This document shows positions 12,085 to 23,260 of a DNA stretch of 55,204 bases, one piece after another. Every line of letters starts with the position of its first letter. Positions within the stretch are counted from its first letter, which is position 1. The translations under genes were made by a program, and so were the position numbers. Below the pieces are notes generated by a model. The model searched no databases. It was not told the origin of the DNA and saw nothing but the letters and a program-made list of their open reading frames with translations. This DNA is from Pleurotus djamor (lineage: Eukaryota; Basidiomycota; Agaricomycetes; Agaricales; Pleurotaceae): contig JAPEVF010000284.1 in NCBI GenBank assembly GCA_029747585.1, positions 1-55,204 on the forward strand, in the 5' to 3' direction.

Positions 12085-13032
12085 GCTGAACTTGTTCTTC
12101 CCCAGAGCTTCTGCCCATTATCCCCGAGGTTGTCTGAAGGCAGCACAGGCGGATGACAATCAATTCTCGCTCAAGAGAGCCAGTGAGAGTCAAAGGACCT
12201 CGAGCTGAAAAGGTATAAAGCTTGATGAGATCAGATCAGAGAGCCAGACGTGGTGACGCACCTTGAGCCTAAGCTCCAACGTTCAACCCGGGCTGACTGA
12301 ACGCGCGGCACCGGAGGACTTCAAATGGCGTGTAGATATCCCACTTATAATGCAGGTACTGAGTGGTTCTGCTACGACTCCCGATAGAAGGCATCCGGGA
12401 AGGCTATGACGGAAATGTTAAGGAGGCAGATACGGATGAATGACGTTCGAAGCCTACCAAGTCACTGGTAACTGGTATTGACTGACCGCGAGGCTTCGAC
12501 AGTATGGTCTCGAAGGAGCCTACAAGACTATGAAAAACACTCAAGGAGCGCAGGGGGTGGCAAACGATGTCGGAAAGGACCGCCGCACGTCTACTCAAAA
12601 AATTATTTGAACCTCCTGGAACGAAGTAAAGGGGCACCCCTTGTCTCGAGAAAATGCGACAGAACACCCGCGTGGCAGCGACGACTCCGTAGCAGCTAAG
12701 CAGCAAGCTCTACGTAAACACAATCAATCTTCTGTGATGTAAGCTAGCTTGAACAGCGTGGAATGATTGTTGGTCGAAATGTGCGTCCCATCGCACATTC
12801 AGGATGGGTAGTAAAGACATAAATCAAAGCTCTGGAGGATGCCTAAATTCCAAGCGACGAAGAAAATCTCGTTTATTGAGCGACTGAACACACTCTCCCT
12901 GGCTTACAGAAATTCGCCGACTAGCATTGCGCGATAATACTATATTTTATATATTCTAGATTGTGATGATCGTCTTCAAGACGGATAGATACACACGAAA
13001 CTGTGAAAAGAAACGAAGCGGAGGTGCAACAT
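12085..13032. other. Intergenic between membrane-protein relic and FunK1-1
   Basis: No gene recognised. 12921-13032 is the 3' flank of FunK1-1. Confidence 0.4.
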
Positions 13033-15336
13033 CTACTCTGGACCAAGGCAAATCCCTGTAATAACTGATCAGCAGCACGCCACCGAACAAGGAGGAGAGT
13101 AAGAACAAGGAGATACTTACGTTTCTGAGTGTCTTCTTGAGTATCCTGGGTGGGCAGGTCGTCTTCCTCCTTGATGTCTTGTTCCTGCCTCGAAGCGGTA
13201 TAGATCGGTCGCTCAGGCAGCTCAGCGAGGTCAGCCTTGCGTTTGCTGCAGGTCTGCTTGGTGGTAATGGTAGGGAGTTGGCCGTCGTAGGCGAATTTAC
13301 CTCGAGCTTCTTTGTCAACATCATCGACAACTTCGCGCTGTGACTCCGTGTTGAATTTGGGATTCTTATCCTTCCATACCAACATGTACTTGAGAAGGAG
13401 GCGTTGCATGGCTTCGTGAAGATGGAGGTGGTCTGGAATCGGCTTGAGGAGGGCATACTCAGGACGAACTTGGAAGACCATTTCCTTGAGCATGGGAGCG
13501 ACGAAGGCGAGCTTGTGGTGTAGGATGATACTCCAGTCTAAGTCGTCGAGAAAGGACAAACGAGTGTCATTGTGGACGGTCTGGTCGGGTATTTGGTGGT
13601 CCCGAAAGAACCTCCAATGTTTGTTGAGTTCCGCGTTGTGGATGTCGTGCTCGAGCTCATCGTCTTTGTTCTGCGCGGGCAACGCTTGCATGAGGAACGC
13701 TAACATGCACCAGAAGAGGGATTCGGCGTCATGACGTGGTAGATGTTGAAAATGAGCGCGACGTTTTTCTCGACTATCATCGTATTCCATGAGCTTTCTG
13801 TTGTTGAGACGACCGCCGTGCGTTGTGTCGTCGTCATCGAACGTTCGCAGAGGATCTTTAGAGTCCTTGTATAGCGCCTTGTAACGCTCGGAAACTTCCT
13901 TAGGAACCTCGGGCATCGGACGAAAAGTCGTGTATGTCGTCAGAATCCTTCCGAGCGAAACAGACCGCGCTATGTATTTCGGGGTCCCCTGGATATCAAG
14001 TACATTAGATAGAGACGAAGTGATTGTATTGAATAGAGTTACATACAATTCGTTCATGCAACGAGCGAAGAATACGTTGCTCTTCGCTCTTGTATGGGCA
14101 GGCATTGTCGAAGTCAATAATGAGCGCCAAGGGATCTGCTTGGTTTTTTCTGACGGAAACGGAAGTCAGCATTGGGCAGGTACAAGGGACACGCAGGCGT
14201 CAGAGAAGGACTCACCCTTCGAATAACTCCTCAATGAACCGTGGACGGTCTTCTCCGCCGTTATAAACTTCCTTCTTGCGATCGCCGATATGGCGCGGCT
14301 CAATCAAGATGTTGGCAATACTCAAGTCGTGATGTAGAACTTGTTGGTTGACGGCGTGTCGGTGCACTGTCGTTGAGAGAGTCAAAAGATGCAGGTTATG
14401 ATGACAATGCAGAAGAACGTACCTTCGAGGACATCGTACATCACGCGCAAAAAGCTGTGAAGGTCCTTGCATTTATACATCGGCGGACCCGTTGTTTCAA
14501 GAAGGATACGGGTCTTCGGACGGCTCACGCCATCAACTTCGACTTGCATCTGACGGCCATGGTTCGTTCTGGGCGCGCATGAAACCATATCGGCAGACCC
14601 GACACCATAGCCCGCTTGATGGAGCGTTTCGTACAGTTTGTCTTCGGTAAATGTTGAGTCGTTGCAACAGTGCTGGTCTTTGATGATGTGGCCATCCCCT
14701 GATTCTGCAATCCGCGACCTTCGATCCCAAGGCTGTCCAACCATGCGTACCTCACATCGTGGGCTAGAGTAGTGGAGGGTATATCCCTCCAACCGGCACG
14801 AGAAGGAGAGAAGCGACACATGGGTGGGGAGAGCTTGGCTGAGGATCCCAAGACACGTCAAGAGCTGCTTCGGACCCTTGGACTTATCCAAGGTGAGTTC
14901 GCCGGCGCTGACGAAGTGGTAATGGGCTGGGAGTTGTTTCATAGCGCGAAGGCTCTCCCACACTGATTTGCGAATGACACCAAAATCTTTGCGAGAGTGA
15001 AAGTGCTGATGGAGGTGTCGGATTGCCTCCGAGTTGACGCTGACATAGACAAGTTCTTCCTCATCATCAGCAGAGACATCTGTGAGATTCCGACATGAGT
15101 GTTAGAGCCCGGAAAGACTTGAAATCACGAAGCTTACCATAAACAGCATGTAGTATTGTATTGATCGTGGTGACGTCCAAGTCATAGGCACCCTTCTTTT
15201 CGTCACGAAAGGGTTGAAGTGCATGGAGGATTTCAATATTGGTCTTCAAGGACGCGAGGCTTGTACCGATATCAATGGGTGGACGCGTTTCGGAGAAAGT
15301 GACAGCGGCACGAAGGCCATGGGCTGGTACTTCCAT
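13033..15336 (-). CDS. FunK1-type protein kinase 1 (shortened N-lobe)
   Basis: Fungal-specific Ser/Thr protein kinase family (Pkinase_fungal/FunK1). Six exons: complement(13033..13055,13121..13988,14047..14149,14216..14366,14423..15079,15138..15336), 666 residues, all phases consistent. Seen: the ATP-lysine context IIKDQ (about 200), catalytic loop LHHDLSIANIL (about 297; HHD instead of HRD), DFD-N (about 347) in place of DFG, GTPKYIARSVS, and the family hallmark PRHDAESLFW. Compared with FunK1-2 it lacks about 64 residues just before the GQPW segment. It also starts at a methionine matching an internal one of the paralogue: the paralogue's start codon is TTG here (15374-15372) and out of frame. 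It may therefore be weakened, although no stop interrupts it. The C-terminus ends in a tiny exon, as in the paralogue. Confidence 0.85.
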
Positions 15337-15430
15337 CTCTGGCTGGAGCCTTTTTGCAGCGCGGTGTCAGCCAAGATGGTATGTATGAAGAGGAGAAGAT
15401 GGTGTGCTTGCGACACCACATCCCCTCGAA

Positions 15431-15465
15431 CTTATAGACTCACATTTGGTTCCTAAACGGGACGA
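15431..15465 (-). promoter_or_regulatory. FunK1-1 promoter: TATA-like box and TAAACGGGACGA motif
   Basis: On the minus strand TATAAG lies at 15436-15431 and the plus-strand 12-mer TAAACGGGACGA at 15454-15465, about 20 bp further upstream. The same surroundings (TTATAGACTCACAT, then CCTAAACGGGA) stand before FunK1-2. The distance to the used start (about 95 bp) is longer than in the paralogue (50 bp), consistent with loss of the original start codon. Confidence 0.5.
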
Positions 15466-15772
15466 CGATGGCTACTACGATTATGCTGGCAGGAGACCCA
15501 TACTTATTCAACCCATATTTGATCAAATTGGCAAGAGGAAAGGGCCACCGCCAATCAGGTGATCGCACTTTCCCGAGCGCTCGGGCGTCTATGCACATCG
15601 AATCGGTCTAGAACGCACTCCAAAATTGGTTTCTTTTTGGTTTATTTGGTTGTGGTTCGTTTTCCGTGGTACCTACCACTGTTCTTAGTGAGTAGTTCAT
15701 GTGCCCCGTCAGACACCTGGCTAAAATGCATAATATTGATTCATCCCAGCGCGACTGAATCCCCACCNAAAA

Positions 15773-17397
15773 ATGTCCGAGAAATCACCATTGTTTATTC
15801 CAGAGCTACTGAACGCCATACTCGAGCATCTTTGGGTGAGGACAATGTTTGATACTCGGGAGGTTGAACAGTACGGGCTTGGGCGGCACGAAAGGGATCA
15901 ATTTGTGGACTGTGCACTTGTCTGTAAATCATGGACGGAAATTGCCCTTGATCATGCGTGGCGTGAGGTTTTTGAAGTTCGACAAATGCTTTTGCTCTTG
16001 GCCCCCCTTCAATTTGACAGCCATAGCAAGGAATACGTGAGTTGGTCAGGTTTTTCGAAGCACTACGGCTGAAATATGAGTCGCAGTCCTTCAGCCACCC
16101 AATCCCAGCGGAGGGCTGGGCACGATTCAAGAAGTACAATGAACGAATCAAAGTACTCCACGGTGACTTCCGAATCCAGTCCAAAGTCTACGTCGTTTTG
16201 GCGGCTGAACGCCCCTTTCCCGTGTTGCTGCCGAACCTGCAAGTAATACACAGCTACATCGAACCATCGTTCCTTCACCTTTTCGCCATTCCGTCCGTCA
16301 GATCATATATTCTCCTTGATGATCCATTCGGAAATCGGCAAGAACTCAATTACCTCATGGAATTGATTATTCTCAAAATGCCTAACCTCGATTTCCTCTC
16401 CTTCTTGGAGGAAAGAGAAGCCTCGATCCCCAAAGATGTTTTCAACATCACCCTCTTCATGCGCGTGCTCAAGTCCCTCCCCTTGCTTCGAGAAGTTCAC
16501 CTCGCTTCCGTTCTCTCACGCGAAGGCGTCTTTGCCCTTGCTCAACACCAACACCTTGAATCGATGCAGATGCAAAATGACTCCATCGATCAGCAAGAAA
16601 AGGCTTTCAGCAGTGGCTTACCCTTGGGTAGCTTCTCGTCTCTCACTTGTCTTGTCATCGATATGTCATTCAAACGAGCCATCAAATGTTTCAAAACTCC
16701 GTTTGCATCCTCCACTCTGCTCGAGATCTACATTACATCGCGCACTGAAGAGAACCCCAGACGCGAGGCTCAGCTCACTGCCATCATCGCCAAGAACTGG
16801 CCGCCACTCAAAACAATCTCCATCCAAGTTGATACGGAGAAATCGCATCCCATTCCCCCTGAACAATCATTTTCAATCATTGAGCCTCTTCTATCATGCA
16901 AATCCCTCATTTCCCTTCATATACGACACGCGATGCGCCTCCAACTTACTCGAGACCATCTTCTCCGTGTGTTCACTTCCCTACCAAACCTCGAAAGCCT
17001 CCATTTTTCCACTTGCTACCTGTCATCCATGTACTGGTTCATACCTGCGGAGCCATTGGTCACCCTCGATACTCTGTCCTACATAGCAGCCTACGCTCCT
17101 CGACTAAAATTGCTCGAGATATCTGTGTCTCTCAAGGCTTCCTCAGAGCTTGCCGAACGTCCAACCAAGCTCACGCCATTCAATTCTCTCAAATACCTGC
17201 ACATTGTTGGTCGCATGGTTGAGTCGCCTCAATTCGTAGCAGAATTTCTACAGTCAGTTCTCCCGCGCGACTGCGCGCTGCATCTGGTTACATCGTACGG
17301 CTCCGTGTGCGGCAGGAATGCTTTGTCGAGGATAGTCGAGGAACTTCGAGAATGTAATATTTCTCAATCAGATCAGTTCGACGGTGTTGCAGCCTAG
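15773..17397 (+). CDS. F-box protein 2, paralogue of F-box 1
   Basis: Same architecture as F-box 1: an N-terminal F-box (FIPELLNAILEHL, then CALVCKSWTEIALDHAWREV) and a leucine-rich remainder sharing motifs such as LPLLREVHLA and SIIEPLLSCK with the paralogue. The reading frame changes near 16040. An intron 16037-16086 (GTGAGT to GCAG, 50 bp) joins codon 88 to the second frame in phase 0, giving join(15773..16036,16087..17397), 524 residues. The intron position and phase agree with the candidate intron in F-box 1. The unspliced sequence is also homologous to the paralogue's unspliced sequence, so an alternative reading is a frameshift in a once-continuous exon. An N at 15768 lies just before the start codon and does not affect it. 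Predicted SCF adaptor; substrate unknown. Confidence 0.85.
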
Positions 17398-17640
17398 ACA
17401 CGTAGAATGTTTTTGTCTTACCCAGATGTCACCACACACTATTTCCTGTCAGACATGTACGAGTGGATCCTCACGGATTCTCTCGACTTGTTTAGGTATC
17501 TCGCGGTCTTGAGTTCACGATACACGATGCCTGTGTGCTATCCACGTCGACGAGTGTCTTTGATTTCGGTACTGGTACCAAGGGAGCCACGAAAGCACCG
17601 TCTGAAATTTCCCCATCCCAACGTCTGTGGTGGGCCTTGG

Positions 17641-18900
17641 GGGTAATCCATGGGAAGGAAGGGAGGAAAAAGGGTGAATGCGACCTGTAGACCGTGGACA
17701 GCATGGTGCTCAATAATTAACGCGATCAAGCAGCTGGCATCCGCGGAAAGTGGAACCTGACGGGATGGTTGACTGAGCTCAATCCTAGGGAACAGTGAGA
17801 GGATACAGAGTGACACTCACGAGAATGGTCCGAAAGGACACAATTGTGAGCGCGAAGTTGGGTAACCAACGGGGAACAGACCCATCCAGGGAGTCAACGC
17901 AACCCGGATAGCCTGAAGATGACATCGATGATGAGGACCAATGGAAGGATGACGATAACTTGGAACACACCTGAGGATACTCTATCGAATCACCACCTTC
18001 GCCATCGAACTCTCCGAAGAGAGCGCCTGAGGTCCTGAGGATATCAAGTATGATCTCAGGTTATGCGCCAGGAGCTCGAAGTCATACGCAATCCCGAACG
18101 ACGTCTTGAAAAAACGATGAGTACGGTAACGTGGGATGAAGTGTGCATGCTCACCAAGGCGACAGCGAACTAGCTCGATAAGAGAGAAGCCGACGCAGTG
18201 ATCGTGATCTGACATCAGCCGACGACGTTTCCAAGTGCTCGCGCAGGGGGTACGGTGGTGAATAACAGGATGGTTGACAGCCTCCATTTATGGTCGATGT
18301 GTGCAAGACAGCGAAGACTGGAGGTAGCGGAGACGATGGCGATGGCAACAATATTTCTTCATGTCCTGAGGGTTGCTATCCATCAGCCGAACCAACGAGG
18401 TATTCCGGTTTGCCATCGTCTCCGAACGTTTCTGAGTAAAGATCGTAGCACAGATGGGTCGAAGTTCGCTCAATAACAGAAGGGGAAAGCTGAAACTTGA
18501 GCTGGAAATGTGTCAAATGCTGAGTGATGACGGACGGACACGGATTGACGCACTGTGAGTCTGAATTTTGAGCCACATCGAGTAGACGCATATAAGTGAA
18601 GGATTTCGGGTGTTGTGAAAGTACGCCTCGATGAGATAGTACAGGAATCAAATCGTCCAGCCTGCAGGCGTATGCATTCTGAGCGAAATGATGAGGAAGC
18701 AAGAAAGGAAGAGATATCTTTGGAGCTCACCTTGACGCTGGCATTCATATATAGGTTTGAGACGTTGCACATGCATCGTGGGTAGTCGGTCCACGAAGTA
18801 GTAGATGCAATGAGTGAGGTAGCGAATGATGTCGAAGAAAATTTGCGCACAAGGGGCGTCTATTTTGAGTTTGAAACTCCTGTACCGCGTACAAAGGGGG
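17641..18900 (-). pseudogene. Second possible DUF6533-like membrane protein, unresolved or decayed
   Basis: Minus-strand patches in N-to-C order: about 18890-18735 (APCAQIFFDIIRYLTHCIYYF, ending at a GTGAGC donor); about 18355-18240 (NIVAIAIVSATSSLRCLAHI and a second hydrophobic run); and about 17925-17822 (GYPGCVDSLDGS, then PRWLPNFALTIVSFRTIL before a GTGAGT donor). An arginine-tyrosine at a helix, a mid helix followed by LR, and a GC motif followed by a helix are the order seen in DUF6533-type seven-helix proteins of mushrooms. The frames could not be joined without stops, and the first patch has no start codon. A relic is likely. The plus-strand frame 18810-19202 is a competing reading that I consider weaker. 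Confidence 0.25.
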
Positions 18901-20075
18901 TCCCTTTCTTAGGGCCGCACAATGGACCCCGGAGTCTGGGGAGAGATCCCAAATGCATTGTGCTTATGGCCAGAGTGAGAATGAATCGATCAGCTTTCTC
19001 TAGAATCCCTAATCATATGTGGGTAGAGTGTGCTGCAATGAGTTCTACAATGGCCGGATCGCCATTATTTCGCCCAGGTTGTATCGTTTCGTCTGTCTCT
19101 GTGAGTGACACCGAGCAGTCTTTGACTCAGTTTTATTCACTTACTGTCTCCATCGAGTTGTTACCCCGGCCAGTAGATTGGCATTCTCATGAACAAAAAT
19201 GAAAAATGTGCTTCTGATATCGTGTCGCCAGCATCCATACCAGAACTTCCATAGCGCAACGTTACTCGAGTCACTTAGCCTTTCATTAGTGTGGAGCTTC
19301 AAGCTGAAGGCTTCAACTTCCGGGATAAATCGATGACCGTCTAAGCTCAAGGTCTTTGACTCAGGAGAACCCCCTTTCTAGTCAGGTGGTTTGAAATCGA
19401 GCGACGCGCTTTTTTTTTGGCCATACTCTATGTTCCGAACCTATTTACCATCTGAACCGCTGCGCCTGTGGCCTGCGTGTTCGACTACATCAGCGACTGT
19501 ACGTCCATGGTTCTTGAAATCTTTTTCGAAGACTAGCTTAGCTTGTGTGTGTTCCTCAATATCGTCGTGGGACCATAGGTTATTAATTGCTGCTTCGTCC
19601 ACTCCACGCCTTTCGCCCGGTGACCGCTACCTGTGGGGAATGGGGGTATGTAGTACCTTGTGACAACTCCCGGTGCCGCGAAATGGCTTTCGACTTCCAT
19701 TGCTATCCGATCCCCCTCGAAGCAGCCTGGAAACGCGGAATCGTGCGGATGCTGCCAGACGAATTATGGGCTGAATATCTGCAAACACCAAACCGTGGAC
19801 CAAGGATAAACACAGTGTCGTCTTCGTCTTGAAGATCGCCACTGGGTTGAGGGCAACGTGGGTGGGTGTTATCGTTATCTAGGTCCTTCATTGAGGTGTC
19901 TGGAGTCTTCCCCCGCAGAAGGTTTAGACAAGCTCAAAGTCGCCTCGCAACATCGATGCTTCCGTCAGAATTCCACCGGGGGGGGCTAAATACGGCTTCT
20001 CTATGAACTTCACTTACTTTCGACCATATGAATCGACGCGACACTACGATGAAATGCAATCCATGATATGATCAA
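18901..20075. other. Intergenic upstream of GMC1
   Basis: No gene recognised. Holds one copy of a dispersed motif (TCAGGTGGTTTGA at about 19383) also found near 4328 and 26786. The last part is the GMC1 promoter. Confidence 0.4.
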
Positions 20076-20131
20076 CGGGGAGCAACCCCGTGGGGTCTGC
20101 GTGTTCTCACTCTTAAACGGGACGATATAAA
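20076..20131 (+). promoter_or_regulatory. GMC1 promoter: CGG-N9-CCG inverted repeat, TAAACGGGACGA, TATA box
   Basis: CGGGGAGCAACCCCG (20076-20090) is an inverted repeat of the CGG-N9-CCG kind bound by Zn2Cys6 regulators. TAAACGGGACGA follows at 20114-20125 and TATAAA at 20126-20131, 46 bp before the start codon. The order and spacing are nearly the same before GMC2. Regulator identity is inference. Confidence 0.55.
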
Positions 20132-20176
20132 GCACCGAGAATTTGGATGGCAACGTCTCCTGCATCACTTCTTCCT

Positions 20177-22731
20177 ATGAAGGTGCTGACTCTCTTGTTA
20201 CTCCCAATACTTTCGAGGGCTCTTATTAAGGACTCGAACGAGTATGACTTCGTAGTCATTGGCGGTGGCCCCGCGTAGGTACTTCCCCTCTCTACTCAGT
20301 TCAATTACTCAGTATGTGCATTTGACTTCTAGTGGTCTGGCTGTAGCAAGTCGTCTCTCCGAGAATCCTCGTCTCACCGTCGTTCTTCTCGAAGCAGGAC
20401 CCAACGCGGAAGGCCTACCCGAAGTATGCTTCCATTGCTCCTCTCCCATTGAGGCTAGTTCTTGACATGCACAACCCCACCTGTGTAGGTGATTGTTCCA
20501 GGACTGGCTGGAAGTGGTCAATCGTCCACTACGCTCAATTGGGCCTATGAAACTACATCTCAACTTAACATGAATGGAAGAACAACAATCGTTCGAGCGG
20601 GGAAGGTTCTGGGTGGGGGTACAGCTATCAACACGATGCTTTTTGTGCGTTATTTCGTTCGCATTCGCATTCTTACTCTTTAACCTCTAGATAGCCTCGC
20701 GCAGGTAAATCACAGTACGATGCATGGGCTCAAATCAACAATGACCCGTCATGGAGTTGGGACGCTCTTCTTCCGTTCTTCAAGCGCTCCGAAACCGTCG
20801 TCCCACCTACGGCCGAGCAAATCCAAGAGGGCGACATTACATTTGACGCCGCTGTACATGGAACGGAGGGTAGGGTCCATGTGGGGTACCCAAACTTCTT
20901 CTTCCCTCAATCGAAGCTGTGGCGTGAAGCTGCTCTTCGCGCCGGTCTTACTGGAGATAAGGATCTATCTAGTGGGGATCCAAAGGGAGTTGGCGTTACA
21001 GTGGAGAGCATAAACGTCGCCAACTACACACGGTTTGTTCTATTATTACCGCAATTATCCGCAGCGTCTCAACTCACGTCCCCATACTTCAGGTGCTCGG
21101 CAGTGTGCGCATATTACACCCCATTTTCTTCCAGGCCTAACCTTCATGTTATCACGAACGCAACGGCGTCTCGTATCATCTGGGACGATTCCCATCATTC
21201 TCAAGGGTTAAATGAGAGAGCCAAAAGTCTTCGAGCGGTTGGCGTCGAATACTTCGTCTCCGGTAGCCAACAGAAGAAGAGCATTTCTGTGCTTCGCGAA
21301 GTCGTGGTATCAGCTGGTACCATTGGTACTCCGAAAATACTTGAGTTATCGGGTGTTGGAAACGCTAGGTACATCATCGCTGATTCATCCGTATGAAACA
21401 ACTCACATACATATCATTCGGTCCCAGTATCTTGACCGCCGCAGGAGTGAAGCCGATGCTGAACCTTCCTTCGATCGGCGAGAACTTCGCAGGTTTGTGT
21501 TTCTCAGAACCATTACCATTTTCGTTCGTTCATGGAGTGTTTGGCAGACCATGTTCATTCTTTGGTCAGTGCCTTTACCAATGCCTCGTGAGTTTCTGGA
21601 CTGAACCGCGGTTGATACTTACTGATTGCATCGACCGCAGTTTAACTTTCGGTCTCCTGGGAAACCCAGAGTTCCTCGCCGAACAGATGGATCTTTGGTC
21701 TTCCAACCGCACGGGTAAGCCTTCGTCGTTGCCCCTGCACTCTATTTAGAGACCTCTTCCAGGGATATTATCGTCAATTCCTGGCTCGTTGGGACTCGTT
21801 GCCCCTCTCAACATCTTCAATGAAACGCGACTCCGTTCCTTGGTTTCAGCAGCCCGAGAAAATATACCCTTTTACGCGGATGCTTTCGCCAATGGCAATC
21901 CGCTTCTCGCACGAGGAATACGTGAGCAGCATCGAATTGTCTTGGGGCTTTATGAGAAAGATGATACTTTGCCGCTGGAAATAAGTCTCTGTATGTCCTA
22001 ATCTCCGTGTGTACCAAAATGTTACTGATCCAGTTTTAGTTCCCGGATATGCTGGTCGGACGCCTGCCAGTCAGAGACCACCCCGCAACTTTACCACCGT
22101 GATGAGCGTTCTGTACAGCCCACTCTCTCGCGGTCGTATCCACATCACCTCTTCAAATGCAAGTGTTCCTCCTTCAGTGGATCCCGCTTACTACTCACAT
22201 CCGCTCGACACCATCACCCATGCGGCGGGTATTCGTCTTGCTCGGAAGACACTCGTCGGTCATCCTATGGACAGTATCTTCCTGGGAGAATTCGAACCCG
22301 GAGTCGACGTTCAAAGTGAAGAAGAGATCATCTCGGCCCTGAAGAACTTAGCATTTAGCGATAGTCATCCGACTGGGTCGATGTCCATGATGCCTCGAGA
22401 GTTGGGAGGTGTGGTGGATACGAAGTTGAAGATTTACGGGACGGATAATGTCAGAGTTGCAGGTAGGTACTCATGTCCTTGGATTATTTGGATTACTTTT
22501 GGATGACTTGAACTAAACGATCCTCTAGATGCGTCGATTATTCCAATTCCAATCGGCGCCCATATAGTGAGTTGCTCTCTCACTCGAGGCTATGACGATC
22601 AACAAATTCCTTATAGTCGTCCACGGTGTATATGATTGGCGAAAAGGTAGACTTCTCGTCAATAGGACAACATCTTCCACTGATTTCCTTGCTCTTAGGC
22701 GGCCGATATAATCCAAAAAGACATAAAATAA
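20177..22731 (+). CDS. Secreted GMC oxidoreductase 1 (aryl-alcohol-oxidase-like)
   Basis: FAD-dependent glucose-methanol-choline oxidoreductase, predicted to oxidise alcohols outside the cell and give H2O2. 13 exons: join(20177..20274,20333..20423,20489..20644,20695..21032,21093..21368,21428..21492,21548..21587,21641..21714,21763..21990,22040..22462,22529..22566,22617..22646,22699..22731), 629 residues, every phase consistent. Seen: a signal-peptide-like start (MKVLTLLLLPILSRA); the FAD dinucleotide motif VVIGGGPAG and LLEAGP; GMC signature 1 region GKVLGGGTAIN; signature 2 region GTIGTPKILELSGVGN; the catalytic histidine context SHPTGS; and a second histidine in PIGAH near the C-terminus. 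Exon sizes are identical to GMC2 except the last. Substrate cannot be read from the sequence. 3' end faces FunK1-2. Confidence 0.93.
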
Positions 22732-23260
22732 TGAAGGAATCAGCGAGACTAATTCAACGTTTACCGCGGCGTCACTGAACACCTCTCGTTGATGCTGAAT
22801 TTAGTCGGACCAAATGCGTTTCTTTGCTTGTCCGTAGCCGTATATTGAACATCATACATCCCCGATTCATCCATCACTCATCCGCACGCCCGATCTGCGC
22901 GAGAAGAGGAGAGATTCTGTATGGTCTGAGCTCAGCTCCACGCCATTTATGAGTACATCCAAAGGTCGTACAGAGTCGATGAAAGGGCAGGCCGGCCTCC
23001 GTTGACAACGGAAACGATGGTACTGGTGCGGCATCATCTCCTAAGGTTGCCATGTTATACGAGTTGGCATCCCTTGGGCCTGAGCGTGGAACTTGAATGG
23101 AATGCCCCAATGAGAAAATACAACAGATATGGCAAACGAAAGCCATCGCGCGAAATTGAGTAAGCCAATGATTGACATTAGGTGAGATACAGAGTTAAGA
23201 TTCATGATAGGTAACAATGTGCGCAAGAGAAAAAGAGATGTGCCCAAATTTCAAAAGATA
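22732..23260. other. Convergent 3' flanks of GMC1 and FunK1-2
   Basis: No coding feature recognised; both flanking genes end here. Confidence 0.5.

Noticed and set aside
12956..13456. 166-codon minus frame
   Set aside because: Shadow of FunK1-1 exon 5 and its last intron.
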